From NCBI RefSeq assembly GCF_014654895.1, contig NZ_BNBE01000005.1:121356-185355 (forward strand): 64,000 nt of DNA, given 5' to 3'. Below are positions 33,342-42,453 of this stretch, piece by piece (within the stretch, counting starts at the first letter, position 1; each line of letters opens with the position of its first letter). The position numbers and the translations under genes are program-made. Source of the DNA: Streptomyces filamentosus. Its GTDB lineage: Bacteria > Actinomycetota > Actinomycetes > Streptomycetales > Streptomycetaceae. Below the pieces are notes generated by a model, which searched no databases, was not told where the DNA came from, and saw only the letters and a program-made list of their open reading frames with translations.

Positions 33342-34122
33342 CACCGACCGGAGCGCGCAGGCGCCCACCGTCATCTGCGACGACGTCCACATCGTCTACC
33401 GGGTCAACGCCGGCGGCGGCGGCAAGGGCAGCGCCACCGCCGCCCTCAGCCGGATCGTCGGCAAGGGCAAGGCCGAGGTCAGCCGGGGCGTCCGCAAGGT
33501 CCACGCCGTCCGCGGCGTCACCTTCACCGCCTACCGCGGCGAGGCCATCGGCCTCATCGGCACCAACGGCTCCGGCAAGTCCACCCTGCTGCGCGCCATC
33601 GCCGGCCTGCTCCCCACCGAGAGCGGCAGGGTCTACACCGACGGCCAGCCCTCGCTGCTCGGCGTCAACGCGGCCCTGATGAACGACCTCACCGGCGAGC
33701 GCAACGTCATCCTCGGCGGCCTCGCCATGGGCATGAGCCGCGAGGAGGTCCACGCGCGGTATCAGGACATCGTCGACTTCTCCGGGATCAACGACAAGGG
33801 CGACTTCATCTCCCTGCCCATGCGCACCTACTCCTCCGGCATGGGCGCCCGGCTCCGCTTCGCCATCGCGGCGGCCAAGAACCACGACGTGCTCCTCATC
33901 GACGAGGCGCTCGCCACCGGTGACCGCAAGTTCCAGATCCGCTCCGAGGAGCGCATCCGCGAGCTGCGCAAGGAGGCCGGCACGGTCTTCCTGGTCAGCC
34001 ACAGCAACAAGTCCATCCGGGACACCTGCGACCGGGTGCTCTGGCTGGAGAAGGGCCAGCTCCTGATGGACGGCCCGACCGACGAGGTCCTCAAGGCGTA
34101 CGAGCGCGAGACCGCCCGCTGA
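33334..34122 (+). CDS. ABC transporter ATP-binding protein, TagH type
   Basis: A 262-aa ATPase. Walker A GTNGSGKST (near residue 75), signature YSSGMGARLRFAIA and Walker B VLLIDEALATGD are all present; the YSSGM form is typical of polysaccharide/teichoic acid exporters. A family-specific N-terminal extension of about 40 residues precedes the domain. GAGGAGAGG precedes the GTG start. It is the last gene of the six-gene operon and is followed by a terminator. Confidence 0.93.
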   Translation: MADTDRSAQAPTVICDDVHIVYRVNAGGGGKGSATAALSRIVGKGKAEVSRGVRKVHAVRGVTFTAYRGEAIGLIGTNGSGKSTLLRAIAGLLPTESGRVYTDGQPSLLGVNAALMNDLTGERNVILGGLAMGMSREEVHARYQDIVDFSGINDKGDFISLPMRTYSSGMGARLRFAIAAAKNHDVLLIDEALATGDRKFQIRSEERIRELRKEAGTVFLVSHSNKSIRDTCDRVLWLEKGQLLMDGPTDEVLKAYERETAR

Positions 34123-34145
34123 CCTCCGCGCCGCACCGCGCCCCG

Positions 34146-34175
34146 AGCGCCCCCCGCCCCACGGCGGGGGGCGCT
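34146..34175 (+). terminator. terminator of the phosphotransferase-exporter operon
   Basis: A perfect 13-bp stem (34146-34158 with 34163-34175), a four-base loop and a downstream TTTT six bases further on. It lies 24 bases after the ATPase stop. Confidence 0.8.
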
Positions 34176-34207
34176 TCCGGTTTTCGCCGGTCGGCCCGCG
34201 GGACGGA

Positions 34208-34226
34208 ATGTTCATGCGGTCAACAT
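34208..34226. promoter_or_regulatory. candidate operator of the TetR gene
   Basis: ATGTT and AACAT arms are separated by nine bases and lie 17 bases before the TetR start codon. A -10-like CAGGAT (34231-34236) is six bases before the ATG. Autoregulation is inferred from position. Confidence 0.35.
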
Positions 34227-34242
34227 CGGGCAGGATGAGCCC

Positions 34243-34878
34243 ATGCCAGGGATCTCGGGAGGAAAGAACTACCACCACGGCGACCTGCGCAACGCCCTCA
34301 TCTGCGCGGCCGTCGACCTCGCCGGCGAGGGCGGCCCCGAACGGGTCGTGCTGCGCGAGGCGGCCCGCCGGGTCGGCGTCTCGCCCACCGCCGCCTACCG
34401 GCACTTCGACGGCCGCGGCGAACTGCTCCGCACCGTGCGCCTGCACGCCAGGGCCCGGCTCGCCGAGGCCATGGAGCGGGCCGCCGCCCGCGAGCCCGGT
34501 GCCGACGACCCCGCCCTCGCCGCCGAGCGCCGGCTCGCCGCCCTCTGCCGCGGCTACGTCGGCTTCGCCGTCGAGCACCCCGGCCTCTACCGCGCCGCCT
34601 TCGGCGCCGTCCGCCCCGCCCCCGAGGAGCCGCCGGCCGGCGCCCCGCGCCCGCCGGAGCCCGAGATCCGGGCCTTCACCCTGCTCAAGGACGCCCTGGA
34701 GGCCCTCGGCCGGACCGCCGGCCGCCGGCCCGCCGCCGGCGCCGCCGCCTGGTCGGCCGTCCACGGCCTCTCCCTGCTCCTCCTCGAAGGCCCGCTGCGC
34801 AGGCTCCCCGCCCAGCGCCGCGACGACGTCGTCGAGACCACCCTCGCCATGGTCGTCTCCGGAGCCCGCGCCCGCTGA
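34243..34878 (+). CDS. TetR/AcrR-family regulator
   Basis: A 211-aa protein. Residues about 10-60 are the TetR DNA-binding domain (HGDLRNALICAAVDLAGEGGPERVVLREAARRVGVSPTAAYRHFDGRGEL); the C-terminal part is the ligand-binding helical bundle. It sits alone between the exporter operon and the hopanoid cluster, in the same direction as both, so either could be its target. The ligand is unknown. Confidence 0.92.
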   Translation: MPGISGGKNYHHGDLRNALICAAVDLAGEGGPERVVLREAARRVGVSPTAAYRHFDGRGELLRTVRLHARARLAEAMERAAAREPGADDPALAAERRLAALCRGYVGFAVEHPGLYRAAFGAVRPAPEEPPAGAPRPPEPEIRAFTLLKDALEALGRTAGRRPAAGAAAWSAVHGLSLLLLEGPLRRLPAQRRDDVVETTLAMVVSGARAR

Positions 34879-34969
34879 CCCCGCCCCCGGCACCGGTGCG
34901 CCGCCCCGGGCGGGCCCGGCGCCGGGCCCCCGCGTGGCGGCGCGCACCCCCCGAATGGCGACATCCCTC

Positions 34970-34987
34970 GTACAACGTAAGCTGTAC
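34970..34987. promoter_or_regulatory. palindrome upstream of the hopanoid operon
   Basis: GTACA-N8-TGTAC in the 223-base gap between the TetR gene and the hopanoid leader ORF. A -10-like TAGGAT lies further down at 35066-35071. The palindrome could bind the TetR protein or another regulator; nothing else gene-like is seen in the gap. Confidence 0.35.
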
Positions 34988-35101
34988 CGGTCTGATCCAC
35001 ATCGCTCCCGGCGCCCCCGGAAAGCACCGGGGACGCCTGCTCCGTGCGCGGCGGCGTGTCCGAAATAGGATGGATTGGATCGGCAGTGTAGAACGGGAGA
35101 T

Positions 35102-35173
35102 ATGACGGCCATGACGCAGAATCTCCAGCTCCACGTGGGTGTCGCCGTCCCCGCGCCGGGCGCCGCCCGGTGA
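35102..35173 (+). CDS. 23-aa leader ORF coupled to hpnC
   Basis: ATG 35102 opens a 23-codon frame (ends VAVPAPGAAR) whose TGA overlaps the GTG of hpnC as GTGA. A second in-frame ATG at 35111 has GGGAG 11 bases upstream. Stop-start overlap with a real gene suggests that it is translated and couples hpnC expression. No known peptide family. Confidence 0.45.
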   Translation: MTAMTQNLQLHVGVAVPAPGAAR

Positions 35174-36093
35174 CGACCGCCCGGCACGTGCGCGCCGACG
35201 ACCCCTCGCGCACCACACTCGGCAAGGCCGCGGACGAGAACTTCCCGGTGGCCCCCTTCTTCCTGCCCCGCGCCTGGCGCGACGACCTCATGGCCGTCTA
35301 CGGCTACGCCCGCCTCGTCGACGACATCGGCGACGGCGACCTGGCCCCCGGCGGCGCCGACGCCCGCCTGCTCGGCCTCGGCCCCGAGGCGGCCGCCGAC
35401 CCGCTCGCCCTCCTCGACGCCCTGGAGCGGGACCTGGAGCGGGTCTTCGACGCCGGCGCCACCCCGCACCACCCGCTGCTGCGCGCCCTCCGGCCCACCG
35501 TCCGCCGCCGCGGGCTCACCCCCGAGCCCTTCCTCGGCCTGCTCCGGGCCAACCGGCAGGACCAGCTGGTCCGCCGCTACGAGACGTACGACGACCTCCT
35601 CGCGTACTGCGAGCTCTCCGCGAACCCCGTCGGCCGGATCGTCCTCGGCATCACCGGCACCGCCACCCCCGAGCGGATCCGCCGCTCCGACGAGATCTGC
35701 ACCGCCCTCCAGATCGTCGAGCACCTCCAGGACGTCGCCGAGGACCTCGGCCGCGACCGGGTCTACCTGCCCGCCGAGGACCTGAAGCGCTTCGGCGTCA
35801 CCGAGGACGACCTGGCCCGGCCCACCGCCGGGGCCGCCGTGCGCTCCCTGATCGCCTTCCAGGCCGACCGCGCCCGCGCCCTGCTGCACGCCGGCACCCC
35901 GCTCGTCGGCAGCGTCCACGGCCGCCTCCGCCTGCTCCTGGCCGGCTTCACCGCCGGCGGCCTCGCCGCGCTCGACGCCATCGCCGACGCCGGCTTCGAC
36001 GTCCTCGCCGGACCGCCGAAGCCCACCAAGCCGAGCCTCGCGCGCCGGGCGGGAACGGTCCTGCTCCGGGCGCGCCGTGAGGGGGGAACGTGA
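35170..36093 (+). CDS. hpnC: squalene synthase HpnC
   Basis: A 307-aa trans-isoprenyl diphosphate synthase-fold protein. Aspartate-rich motifs are RLVDDIGDGD (near residue 54) and DVAEDLGRDRVYLP. HpnC converts presqualene diphosphate to hydroxysqualene in the HpnCDE route to squalene. The GTG start overlaps the leader ORF stop, and the gene's own stop overlaps hpnD. It is the first enzyme gene of the hopanoid operon. Confidence 0.94.
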   Translation: MTTARHVRADDPSRTTLGKAADENFPVAPFFLPRAWRDDLMAVYGYARLVDDIGDGDLAPGGADARLLGLGPEAAADPLALLDALERDLERVFDAGATPHHPLLRALRPTVRRRGLTPEPFLGLLRANRQDQLVRRYETYDDLLAYCELSANPVGRIVLGITGTATPERIRRSDEICTALQIVEHLQDVAEDLGRDRVYLPAEDLKRFGVTEDDLARPTAGAAVRSLIAFQADRARALLHAGTPLVGSVHGRLRLLLAGFTAGGLAALDAIADAGFDVLAGPPKPTKPSLARRAGTVLLRARREGGT

Positions 36094-37034
36094 CCGCCGA
36101 GGAACCGACCAGGCCGTCCGCGCCGGTCCAGGCCGCGTACAGCTACTGCGAGGCCGTCACCGGACAACAGGCCCGCAACTTCGCCTACGGCATCCGGCTG
36201 CTGCCCGCCGACCGGCGGCAGGCCATGTCGGCGCTGTACGCCTTCTCCCGGCGCGTCGACGACATCGGCGACGGCCCCCTCGCCCCCGAGGTGAAGCACG
36301 CGCGCCTGGAGGCCACCCGGACCCTCCTCGACCGGATCCGCAAGGACGACGTCGCCGAGGACGACACCGACCCCGTCGCGGTCGCCCTCGCCGACTCCGC
36401 CCGCCGCTTCCCGATCCCCCTCGAAGGGCTCGACGAGCTGATCGACGGCGTCCTCATGGACGTCCGCGGCGCCACCTACCGCACCTGGGACGAGCTCAAG
36501 GTCTACTGCCGGTGCGTCGCCGGCGCCATCGGCCGGCTCTCCCTCGGCGTCTTCGGCACCCAGCCCGGCGCCGCCGACGCCCACCGGGCCGCCGAGTACG
36601 CCGACACCCTCGGCCTCGCGCTCCAGCTCACCAACATCCTCCGCGACGTCCGCGAGGACGCCGGCAACGGCCGCACCTACCTCCCCGCCGACGACCTCGC
36701 CCGCTTCGGCTGCGAGGCCGGCTTCGGCTCCCCGGTCCTGCCGGCCGGCGCCGACTTCGCCGGCCTCGTCCACTTCGAGGTCCGACGCGCCCGCGCCCTC
36801 TTCGCCGAGGGCTACCGGCTCCTGCCGATGCTCGACCGCCGCAGCGGCGCCTGCGTCGCCGCCATGGCCGGCATCTACCGCCGCCTCCTCGACCGCATCG
36901 AGCGCGACCCCGGCGCCGTGCTCCGCGGCCGGGTCTCGCTGCCCGGACCCGAGAAGGCGTACGTCGCCGTCCGCGGCCTCTCCGGCCTCGACGCCCGCCA
37001 CATCGCCCGCCGCACCGTCAGGAGGCCCGCCTGA
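36090..37034 (+). CDS. hpnD: presqualene diphosphate synthase HpnD
   Basis: A 314-aa enzyme that joins two farnesyl diphosphates. RRVDDIGDG and LRDVREDAGNGRTYLP are its two Asp-rich motifs; YCEAVTGQQARNFAYGIRLLP is the typical start. GTGA overlap with hpnC and TGATG-type overlap with hpnE show strict coupling. Similar in fold to hpnC but clearly the HpnD type by these N-terminal residues. Confidence 0.95.
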   Translation: MTAEEPTRPSAPVQAAYSYCEAVTGQQARNFAYGIRLLPADRRQAMSALYAFSRRVDDIGDGPLAPEVKHARLEATRTLLDRIRKDDVAEDDTDPVAVALADSARRFPIPLEGLDELIDGVLMDVRGATYRTWDELKVYCRCVAGAIGRLSLGVFGTQPGAADAHRAAEYADTLGLALQLTNILRDVREDAGNGRTYLPADDLARFGCEAGFGSPVLPAGADFAGLVHFEVRRARALFAEGYRLLPMLDRRSGACVAAMAGIYRRLLDRIERDPGAVLRGRVSLPGPEKAYVAVRGLSGLDARHIARRTVRRPA

Positions 37035-38467
37035 TGCCCGCCACCGACGGGACCCCCGAGGACGCCCCCCGCCCGGCCGGCGGAGCCCGTACCGGCGACC
37101 GCCCCCGCGCCGTCGTCGTCGGCGGCGGACTCGCCGGCATCACCACGGCGCTCCGGCTCGCCGAGGCCGGCGTCGCCGTCACCCTCCTCGAAGGCCGCCC
37201 CCGCCTCGGCGGCCTCGCCTTCTCCTTCCGCCGCGGCGACCTCGCCGTCGACAACGGCCAGCACGTCTACCTGCGCTGCTGCACCGCCTACCGCTGGTTC
37301 CTCGACCGCGTCGACGGCGCCCGCCTCGCCCCCCTCCAGGACCGGCTCGACGTGCCCGTCCTCGACGTGGGCCACCCCCGCGGCCCCCGCCTCGGCCGGA
37401 TCCGCCGCGACCCGCTGCCGGTCCCCCTCCACCTGGCCCGCAGCCTCGCCGCGTACCCCCACCTCTCCCTCGCCGAGCGGCTCTCCGTCGGACGGGCCGC
37501 GCTCGCCCTCAAGAAGCTCGACCCCGCCGACCCCGCCCTCGACGGCGTCGACTTCGCCACCTGGCTCGGCCGCCACGGCCAGTCCCGCCGGACCGTCGAG
37601 GCCCTGTGGGACCTCGTCGGCGTCCCCACCCTCAACGCCGCGGCCCCCGACGCCTCGATGGGCCTCGCCGCGATGGTCTTCAGGACCGGGCTGCTCTCCG
37701 ACCCCGGCGCCGCCGACATCGGCTGGGCCCACGTGCCGCTCGGCCACCTCCACGACACCCTCGCCGGCAAGGTCCTCGACGGGCTCGGCGTCCGCACCCT
37801 GCTGCGCACCAAGGCCGAGCGGATCTCCCGGACCGAGGACGGCCGCTGGACCGTGGACGTGCCCGGCGAGCGCGTCGAGGCCGACGCCGTCGTCCTCGCC
37901 GTCCCCCAGGCCGAGGCCCACGGACTGCTCCCGGAGGGCGCGCTCGACGACGCCGACCGGCTCCTCGACATCGCCACCGCGCCCATCCTCGGCCTGCACG
38001 TCGTCTACGACCGCAAGGTCCTGAAGCAGCCCTTCTTCACCGCCCTCGGCTCCCCGGTGCAGTGGGTCTTCGACCGCACCGACTCCTCCGGACTCACCGG
38101 CGGCGGCCAGTACCTGGCCATCTCGCAGTCCGCCGCCCACGACGACATCGACGTGCCCGTCGCCGCGCTCCGCGCGCGCTACCTGCCGGAGCTGGAGCGG
38201 CTGCTGCCCGCCGCCCGCGGCGCCGGCGTCCGCGACTTCTTCGTCACCCGCGAGCGGACCGCCACCTTCGCCCCCACACCGGGCGTCGGGCGCCTCCGCC
38301 CCGCCGCCCGCACCCGTGCGCCCGGCCTCTACCTGGCCGGCGCCTGGACCGCCACCGGATGGCCCGCGACCATGGAGAGTGCCGTCCGAAGCGGCTTCAG
38401 CGCCGCCGGCGCCGCGCTCTCCGCCTTCGGCCGCCGCCACGACCACCCGCTGCAGGAGGCGGCATGA
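37034..38467 (+). CDS. hpnE: hydroxysqualene dehydroxylase HpnE (FAD)
   Basis: A 477-aa flavoprotein of the amine-oxidase/phytoene-desaturase fold. The N-terminal dinucleotide site is VVVGGGLAGITTALRLAEAG. LGGLAFSFRRGDLAVDNGQHVYLRCC is typical of HpnE, and GLYLAGAWTATGWPATMESAVRSG is the C-terminal FAD motif. It reduces hydroxysqualene to squalene. The first 20 residues are Pro/Asp-rich and may be disordered. Confidence 0.95.
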   Translation: MPATDGTPEDAPRPAGGARTGDRPRAVVVGGGLAGITTALRLAEAGVAVTLLEGRPRLGGLAFSFRRGDLAVDNGQHVYLRCCTAYRWFLDRVDGARLAPLQDRLDVPVLDVGHPRGPRLGRIRRDPLPVPLHLARSLAAYPHLSLAERLSVGRAALALKKLDPADPALDGVDFATWLGRHGQSRRTVEALWDLVGVPTLNAAAPDASMGLAAMVFRTGLLSDPGAADIGWAHVPLGHLHDTLAGKVLDGLGVRTLLRTKAERISRTEDGRWTVDVPGERVEADAVVLAVPQAEAHGLLPEGALDDADRLLDIATAPILGLHVVYDRKVLKQPFFTALGSPVQWVFDRTDSSGLTGGGQYLAISQSAAHDDIDVPVAALRARYLPELERLLPAARGAGVRDFFVTRERTATFAPTPGVGRLRPAARTRAPGLYLAGAWTATGWPATMESAVRSGFSAAGAALSAFGRRHDHPLQEAA

Positions 38468-39564
38468 GTGTGATCACAGGAACCAGAGGAGAGACCGTGC
38501 CGACCGTGCCCCCGGGGACCCCGGCCGTCGACACCGCCGACGTCAACGCCCTGCTGGAGAGGGGACGGACGCTGTCCGCCCCCGTCATGCGGGCGGCCGT
38601 CGCCCGTCTGGCGCCGCCCATGGACACCGTGGCCGCCTACCACTTCGGCTGGATCGACGCCCAGGGCAACCCCACCGAGGCCGACAGCGGGAAGGCCGTG
38701 CGTCCCGCGCTCGCCCTGCTCTCCGCCGAGGCCGCCGGCGCGGCCCCCGAGGTCGGCATCCCCGGCGCGGTCGCCGTCGAGCTCGTCCACAACTTCTCGC
38801 TGCTCCACGACGACCTGATGGACGGCGACGAGCAGCGCCGCCACCGCGACACGGTGTGGAAGGTGTACGGCCCCGCCCAGGCGATCCTGGTCGGCGACGC
38901 CCTCTCCGCCCTCGCCAACGAGGTCCTCCTGGAACTCGGCACCGTCGAGGCCGGCCGCGCCACCCGCCGGCTCACCACCGCCAACCGCAAGCTGATCGAC
39001 GGCCAGGCCCAGGACATCTCCTACGAGCACCGCGAGCGGGTCACCGTCGAGGAGTGCCTGGAGATGGAGGGCAACAAGACCGGCGCCCTCCTCGCCTGCG
39101 CCGTCTCCATCGGCGCCGTCCTCGGCGGCGCCGACGACCGCACCGCCGACAAGCTGGAGGAGTACGGCCACCACCTCGGCCTCGCCTTCCAGGCCGTCGA
39201 CGACCTCCTCGGCATCTGGGGCGACCCGGACGCCACCGGCAAGCAGACCTGGAGCGACCTGCGGCAGCGGAAGAAGTCGCTGCCGGTCGTCGCCGCCCTC
39301 GCGGCGGGCGGCGAGGCGTCCGAGCGGCTCGGCCTCCTCCTCGCCGAGGACGCCCGGTCCACCGCCTTCGCCTCCTTCACCGAGGAGGACTTCGCCCACC
39401 GCGCCGCCCTCATCGAGGAGGCCGGCGGCCGCGAGTGGACCGCGGAGGAGGCCCGCCGCCAGCACGGAAAGGCCCTCGCCGCCCTGGACGAGGTCGACAT
39501 GCCCGCCCGGGTGCGCGACCAGCTGATCGCCCTCGCCGACTTCGTCGTCGTACGGAAGAAATGA
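38464..39564 (+). CDS. polyprenyl (farnesyl) diphosphate synthase
   Basis: A 366-aa trans-prenyltransferase. The first Asp-rich motif is NFSLLHDDLMDGDEQRR and the second FQAVDDLLGIWGD. It makes the farnesyl diphosphate used by HpnD. The ATG overlaps the hpnE stop, but GAGGAG five bases before GTG 38497 makes a 355-aa start equally plausible. The stop is followed by a seven-codon minimal ORF and about 100 bases before shc. Confidence 0.94.
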   Translation: MSVITGTRGETVPTVPPGTPAVDTADVNALLERGRTLSAPVMRAAVARLAPPMDTVAAYHFGWIDAQGNPTEADSGKAVRPALALLSAEAAGAAPEVGIPGAVAVELVHNFSLLHDDLMDGDEQRRHRDTVWKVYGPAQAILVGDALSALANEVLLELGTVEAGRATRRLTTANRKLIDGQAQDISYEHRERVTVEECLEMEGNKTGALLACAVSIGAVLGGADDRTADKLEEYGHHLGLAFQAVDDLLGIWGDPDATGKQTWSDLRQRKKSLPVVAALAAGGEASERLGLLLAEDARSTAFASFTEEDFAHRAALIEEAGGREWTAEEARRQHGKALAALDEVDMPARVRDQLIALADFVVVRKK

Positions 39565-39672
39565 TCATCCACAGCCAGATATGAGTGCGCAGTCGCCGGC
39601 CGGTGCCATCCGGCGCCGGCCGACGGCAGACCCGCAGGAGCAGAAGAGACCGACTGCCACGAAGGGGAAGCC

Positions 39673-41700
39673 ATGACAGCGACGACCGACGGAAACGCCG
39701 GGGCTCTCGGCCCCCTCGCGCCCGCGGCCAGCACCACTCCACCGCACACCACTCCACAGACCACCGCTCCGCAGCACACCACGACCGGCCCCGCACAGCT
39801 GGAGGAGGCCGCCGCCCGGGCCGTCCGCGCGGCCACCGGCCACCTCCTCGCCCGCCAGGCCCCCGAGGGCTGGTGGAAGGGCGACCTGGAGACCAACGTC
39901 ACCATGGACGCCGAGGACCTGCTGCTCCGCCGCTTCCTCGGCATCCTCGACCCCGACACCACCGCGGCCGCCGCCCGCCACATCCGCAGCCGGCAGTACG
40001 AGGACGGCACCTGGCCCACCTTCCACGGCGGCCCCGGCGACCTCTCCGCCACCGTCGAGGCGTACGTCGCCCTCCGGCTCGCCGGCGACCGGCCCGAGGA
40101 CCCGCACATGGCCCGCGCCGCCGCCTGGGTCAGGGAGCGCGGCGGGCTCGCCGCCGCCCGCGTCTTCACCCGCATCTGGCTGGCCCTCTTCGGCTGGTGG
40201 CGCTGGGAGGACCTGCCCGAGCTGCCGCCCGAGCTGATCTTCCTGCCGTCGTGGTTCCCGCTGAACATCTACGACTTCGGCTGCTGGGCCCGGCAGACCA
40301 TCGTGCCGCTCACCGTCGTCTCCGCGAAGCGCCCGGTCCGCCCGGCGCCCTTCTCCCTCGACGAACTGCACGCCGACCCGGACCGCCCGGCGCCGCCCCG
40401 CCCGCTCGCCCCGCTCACCGGCTGGGACGGGCTCTTCCAGCGCCTCGACAAGGCCCTGCACGTCTACCACCGCTTCGCGCCGCGCGCCCTGCGCCGGGCG
40501 GCCATGAACACCGCCGCCCGCTGGATCGTCGAGCGGCAGGAGAACGACGGCTGCTGGGGCGGCATCCAGCCGCCCGCCGTCTACTCGCTGATCGCCCTCC
40601 ACCTCCTCGGCTACGACCTGGGGCACCCGGTCATGCGGGCCGGCCTGGAGTCCCTGGACCGCTTCGCCGTCTGGCGCGAGGAGCCCGAGGGTCCCGTCCG
40701 CATGGTCGAGGCGTGCCAGTCGCCGGTCTGGGACACCTGCCTCGCCACCGTCGCCCTCGCCGACGCGGGCCTGCCCGCCGACCACCCGGCGCTGGTGAAG
40801 GCCGCGGACTGGATGCTCGACGAGGAGATCACCCGGCCCGGCGACTGGGCGGTGCGCCGCCCCGGACTCCCGCCGGGCGGCTGGGCGTTCGAGTTCCACA
40901 ACGACAACTACCCCGACATCGACGACACCGCCGAGGTGGTCCTCGCGCTGCGCCGGGTCCGCCACCCCGACCCCGCCCGGGTCGACGCGGCCGTCGCCCG
41001 CGCCGTCCGCTGGACCGCCGGCATGCAGTCCGGCAACGGCGCCTGGGCCGCCTTCGACGCCGACAACACCAGCGTCCTGCCGAACAAGCTGCCCTTCTGC
41101 GACTTCGGCGAGGTCATCGACCCGCCCTCCGCCGACGTCACCGCCCACGTGGTGGAGATGCTGGCCTACGAGGGCCTGGCCGCCGACCCGCGCACCCGCC
41201 GGGGCATCGACTGGCTGCTCGCCGAACAGGACCCGAACGGCGCCTGGTTCGGCCGCTGGGGCGTCAACTACGTGTACGGCACCGGCGCGGTGCTGCCCGC
41301 GCTCGCCGCCGCCGGCGTCCCCGGCTCCCATCCGGCGGTCCGCCGGGCCGTCGCCTGGCTCGCCTCCGCGCAGAACCGGGACGGAGGCTGGGGCGAGGAC
41401 CTGCGCTCGTACGACGACCGCTCCTGGATCGGCCGGGGCGCCTCGACCGCCTCGCAGACCGCCTGGGCCCTCATCGCCCTCCTCGCCGCCGGGGAGCGCG
41501 ACTCCGAGACCGTCCGGCGGGGCGTGGCCTGGCTGGCCGAGACCCAGCGCGAGGACGGCTCCTGGGACGAGCCGTACTTCACCGGCACCGGCTTCCCCTG
41601 GGACTTCTCCATCAACTACCACCTCTACCGGCAGGTCTTCCCGCTCACCGCGCTCGGCCGGTACGTGCACGGCGAGCCCGAGCCCGGCGGGAGGCGGTGA
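39673..41700 (+). CDS. shc: squalene-hopene cyclase
   Basis: A 675-aa membrane-associated triterpene cyclase. The catalytic DxDDTA motif is YPDIDDTAEVV near residue 414. Several QW repeats are visible (QENDGCWGG, QSGNGAWAAF, QDPNGAWFGRWG, QNRDGGWGED, QREDGSWDE). The first 35 residues are a Thr/Pro-rich leader. AAGGGGAAG precedes the ATG. It folds squalene to hopene/hopanol, and its stop overlaps hpnG. Confidence 0.97.
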   Translation: MTATTDGNAGALGPLAPAASTTPPHTTPQTTAPQHTTTGPAQLEEAAARAVRAATGHLLARQAPEGWWKGDLETNVTMDAEDLLLRRFLGILDPDTTAAAARHIRSRQYEDGTWPTFHGGPGDLSATVEAYVALRLAGDRPEDPHMARAAAWVRERGGLAAARVFTRIWLALFGWWRWEDLPELPPELIFLPSWFPLNIYDFGCWARQTIVPLTVVSAKRPVRPAPFSLDELHADPDRPAPPRPLAPLTGWDGLFQRLDKALHVYHRFAPRALRRAAMNTAARWIVERQENDGCWGGIQPPAVYSLIALHLLGYDLGHPVMRAGLESLDRFAVWREEPEGPVRMVEACQSPVWDTCLATVALADAGLPADHPALVKAADWMLDEEITRPGDWAVRRPGLPPGGWAFEFHNDNYPDIDDTAEVVLALRRVRHPDPARVDAAVARAVRWTAGMQSGNGAWAAFDADNTSVLPNKLPFCDFGEVIDPPSADVTAHVVEMLAYEGLAADPRTRRGIDWLLAEQDPNGAWFGRWGVNYVYGTGAVLPALAAAGVPGSHPAVRRAVAWLASAQNRDGGWGEDLRSYDDRSWIGRGASTASQTAWALIALLAAGERDSETVRRGVAWLAETQREDGSWDEPYFTGTGFPWDFSINYHLYRQVFPLTALGRYVHGEPEPGGRR

Positions 41701-42446
41701 TGGGCCGGGACCGCCCGCCGGGCGAGCCGGGCCCGCCGGGGGTGCCGCGAAGGCCGGGAGCGCCGGAAGGACCGGGGGCACCCGGAAGGCCGGGCGAGCC
41801 GGGAGGAGCCGGGGCCGGCGTCCCCCCGCTCCTCGTCGCCTGCGCCCTCGGCATCGAGCGCCTCGCCCTGCGCGGCGGCGGCGAGCGCGGCGGGGCGCCG
41901 GGACCGGTCCGGGTGGTCCGCACGGGCATGGGGCCCGCCCACGCCGCCCGCGGCGTGGAGCGGGCGCTGGCCCGCGAGGGCTGGGCCGGGGCCGCCGTGA
42001 TCGCCTCCGGCTTCTGCGCCGGGCTCGCCCCCGGCATGCACCCCGGCGACCTGGTGGTCGCCGAGGAGACCCGGGGCCCCGGCGGCCCGCTCGCCTGCGA
42101 CGGCACCGACCTGCTCGTCAAAGCACTGGCCAGGGCGGTGCCCGGGCGGACCGTCCACACCGGCCCGCTGACCGGCTCCGACCACGTGGTGCGGGGCCCC
42201 GAGCGGGCCGCGCTGGCCGCCGGCGGGGCGATCGCCGTCGACATGGAGTCCGCCGCCACCCTCCGTACCGCACGGGCGGCCGGACCCCGCCCCCTTGCCG
42301 CCGTACGGGTGGTCGTGGACGCCCCCGAACACGAACTGGTCCGGATCGGCACGGTACGCGGGGGAATATCGGCCTTCCGCGTCCTTCGTGCCGTCCTTCC
42401 CGCTTTCTTCGAATGGCACCGTTCTCTGCTGCTCCCCAGGAGGTGA
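41700..42446 (+). CDS. hpnG: hopanoid-associated nucleoside phosphorylase (HpnG)
   Basis: A 248-aa protein. From about residue 40 it is a nucleoside phosphorylase fold (LLVACALGIERLAL, RTGMGPAHAARGVERAL, GGAIAVDMESAATLRTA). HpnG removes adenine from adenosylhopane. The first 40 residues are an unusual run of Pro-Gly triplets not expected in the family, and the true start may be further in. TGATG-type overlap with shc supports this ATG for coupling. Confidence 0.87.
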   Translation: MGRDRPPGEPGPPGVPRRPGAPEGPGAPGRPGEPGGAGAGVPPLLVACALGIERLALRGGGERGGAPGPVRVVRTGMGPAHAARGVERALAREGWAGAAVIASGFCAGLAPGMHPGDLVVAEETRGPGGPLACDGTDLLVKALARAVPGRTVHTGPLTGSDHVVRGPERAALAAGGAIAVDMESAATLRTARAAGPRPLAAVRVVVDAPEHELVRIGTVRGGISAFRVLRAVLPAFFEWHRSLLLPRR

Positions 42447-42453
42447 GCCGGTC

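Noticed and set aside
41700..41820. A collagen-like secreted protein gene
   Set aside because: The Gly-Pro triplets are in frame with the HpnG phosphorylase and have no signal peptide, so they are an N-terminal extension and not a separate gene.
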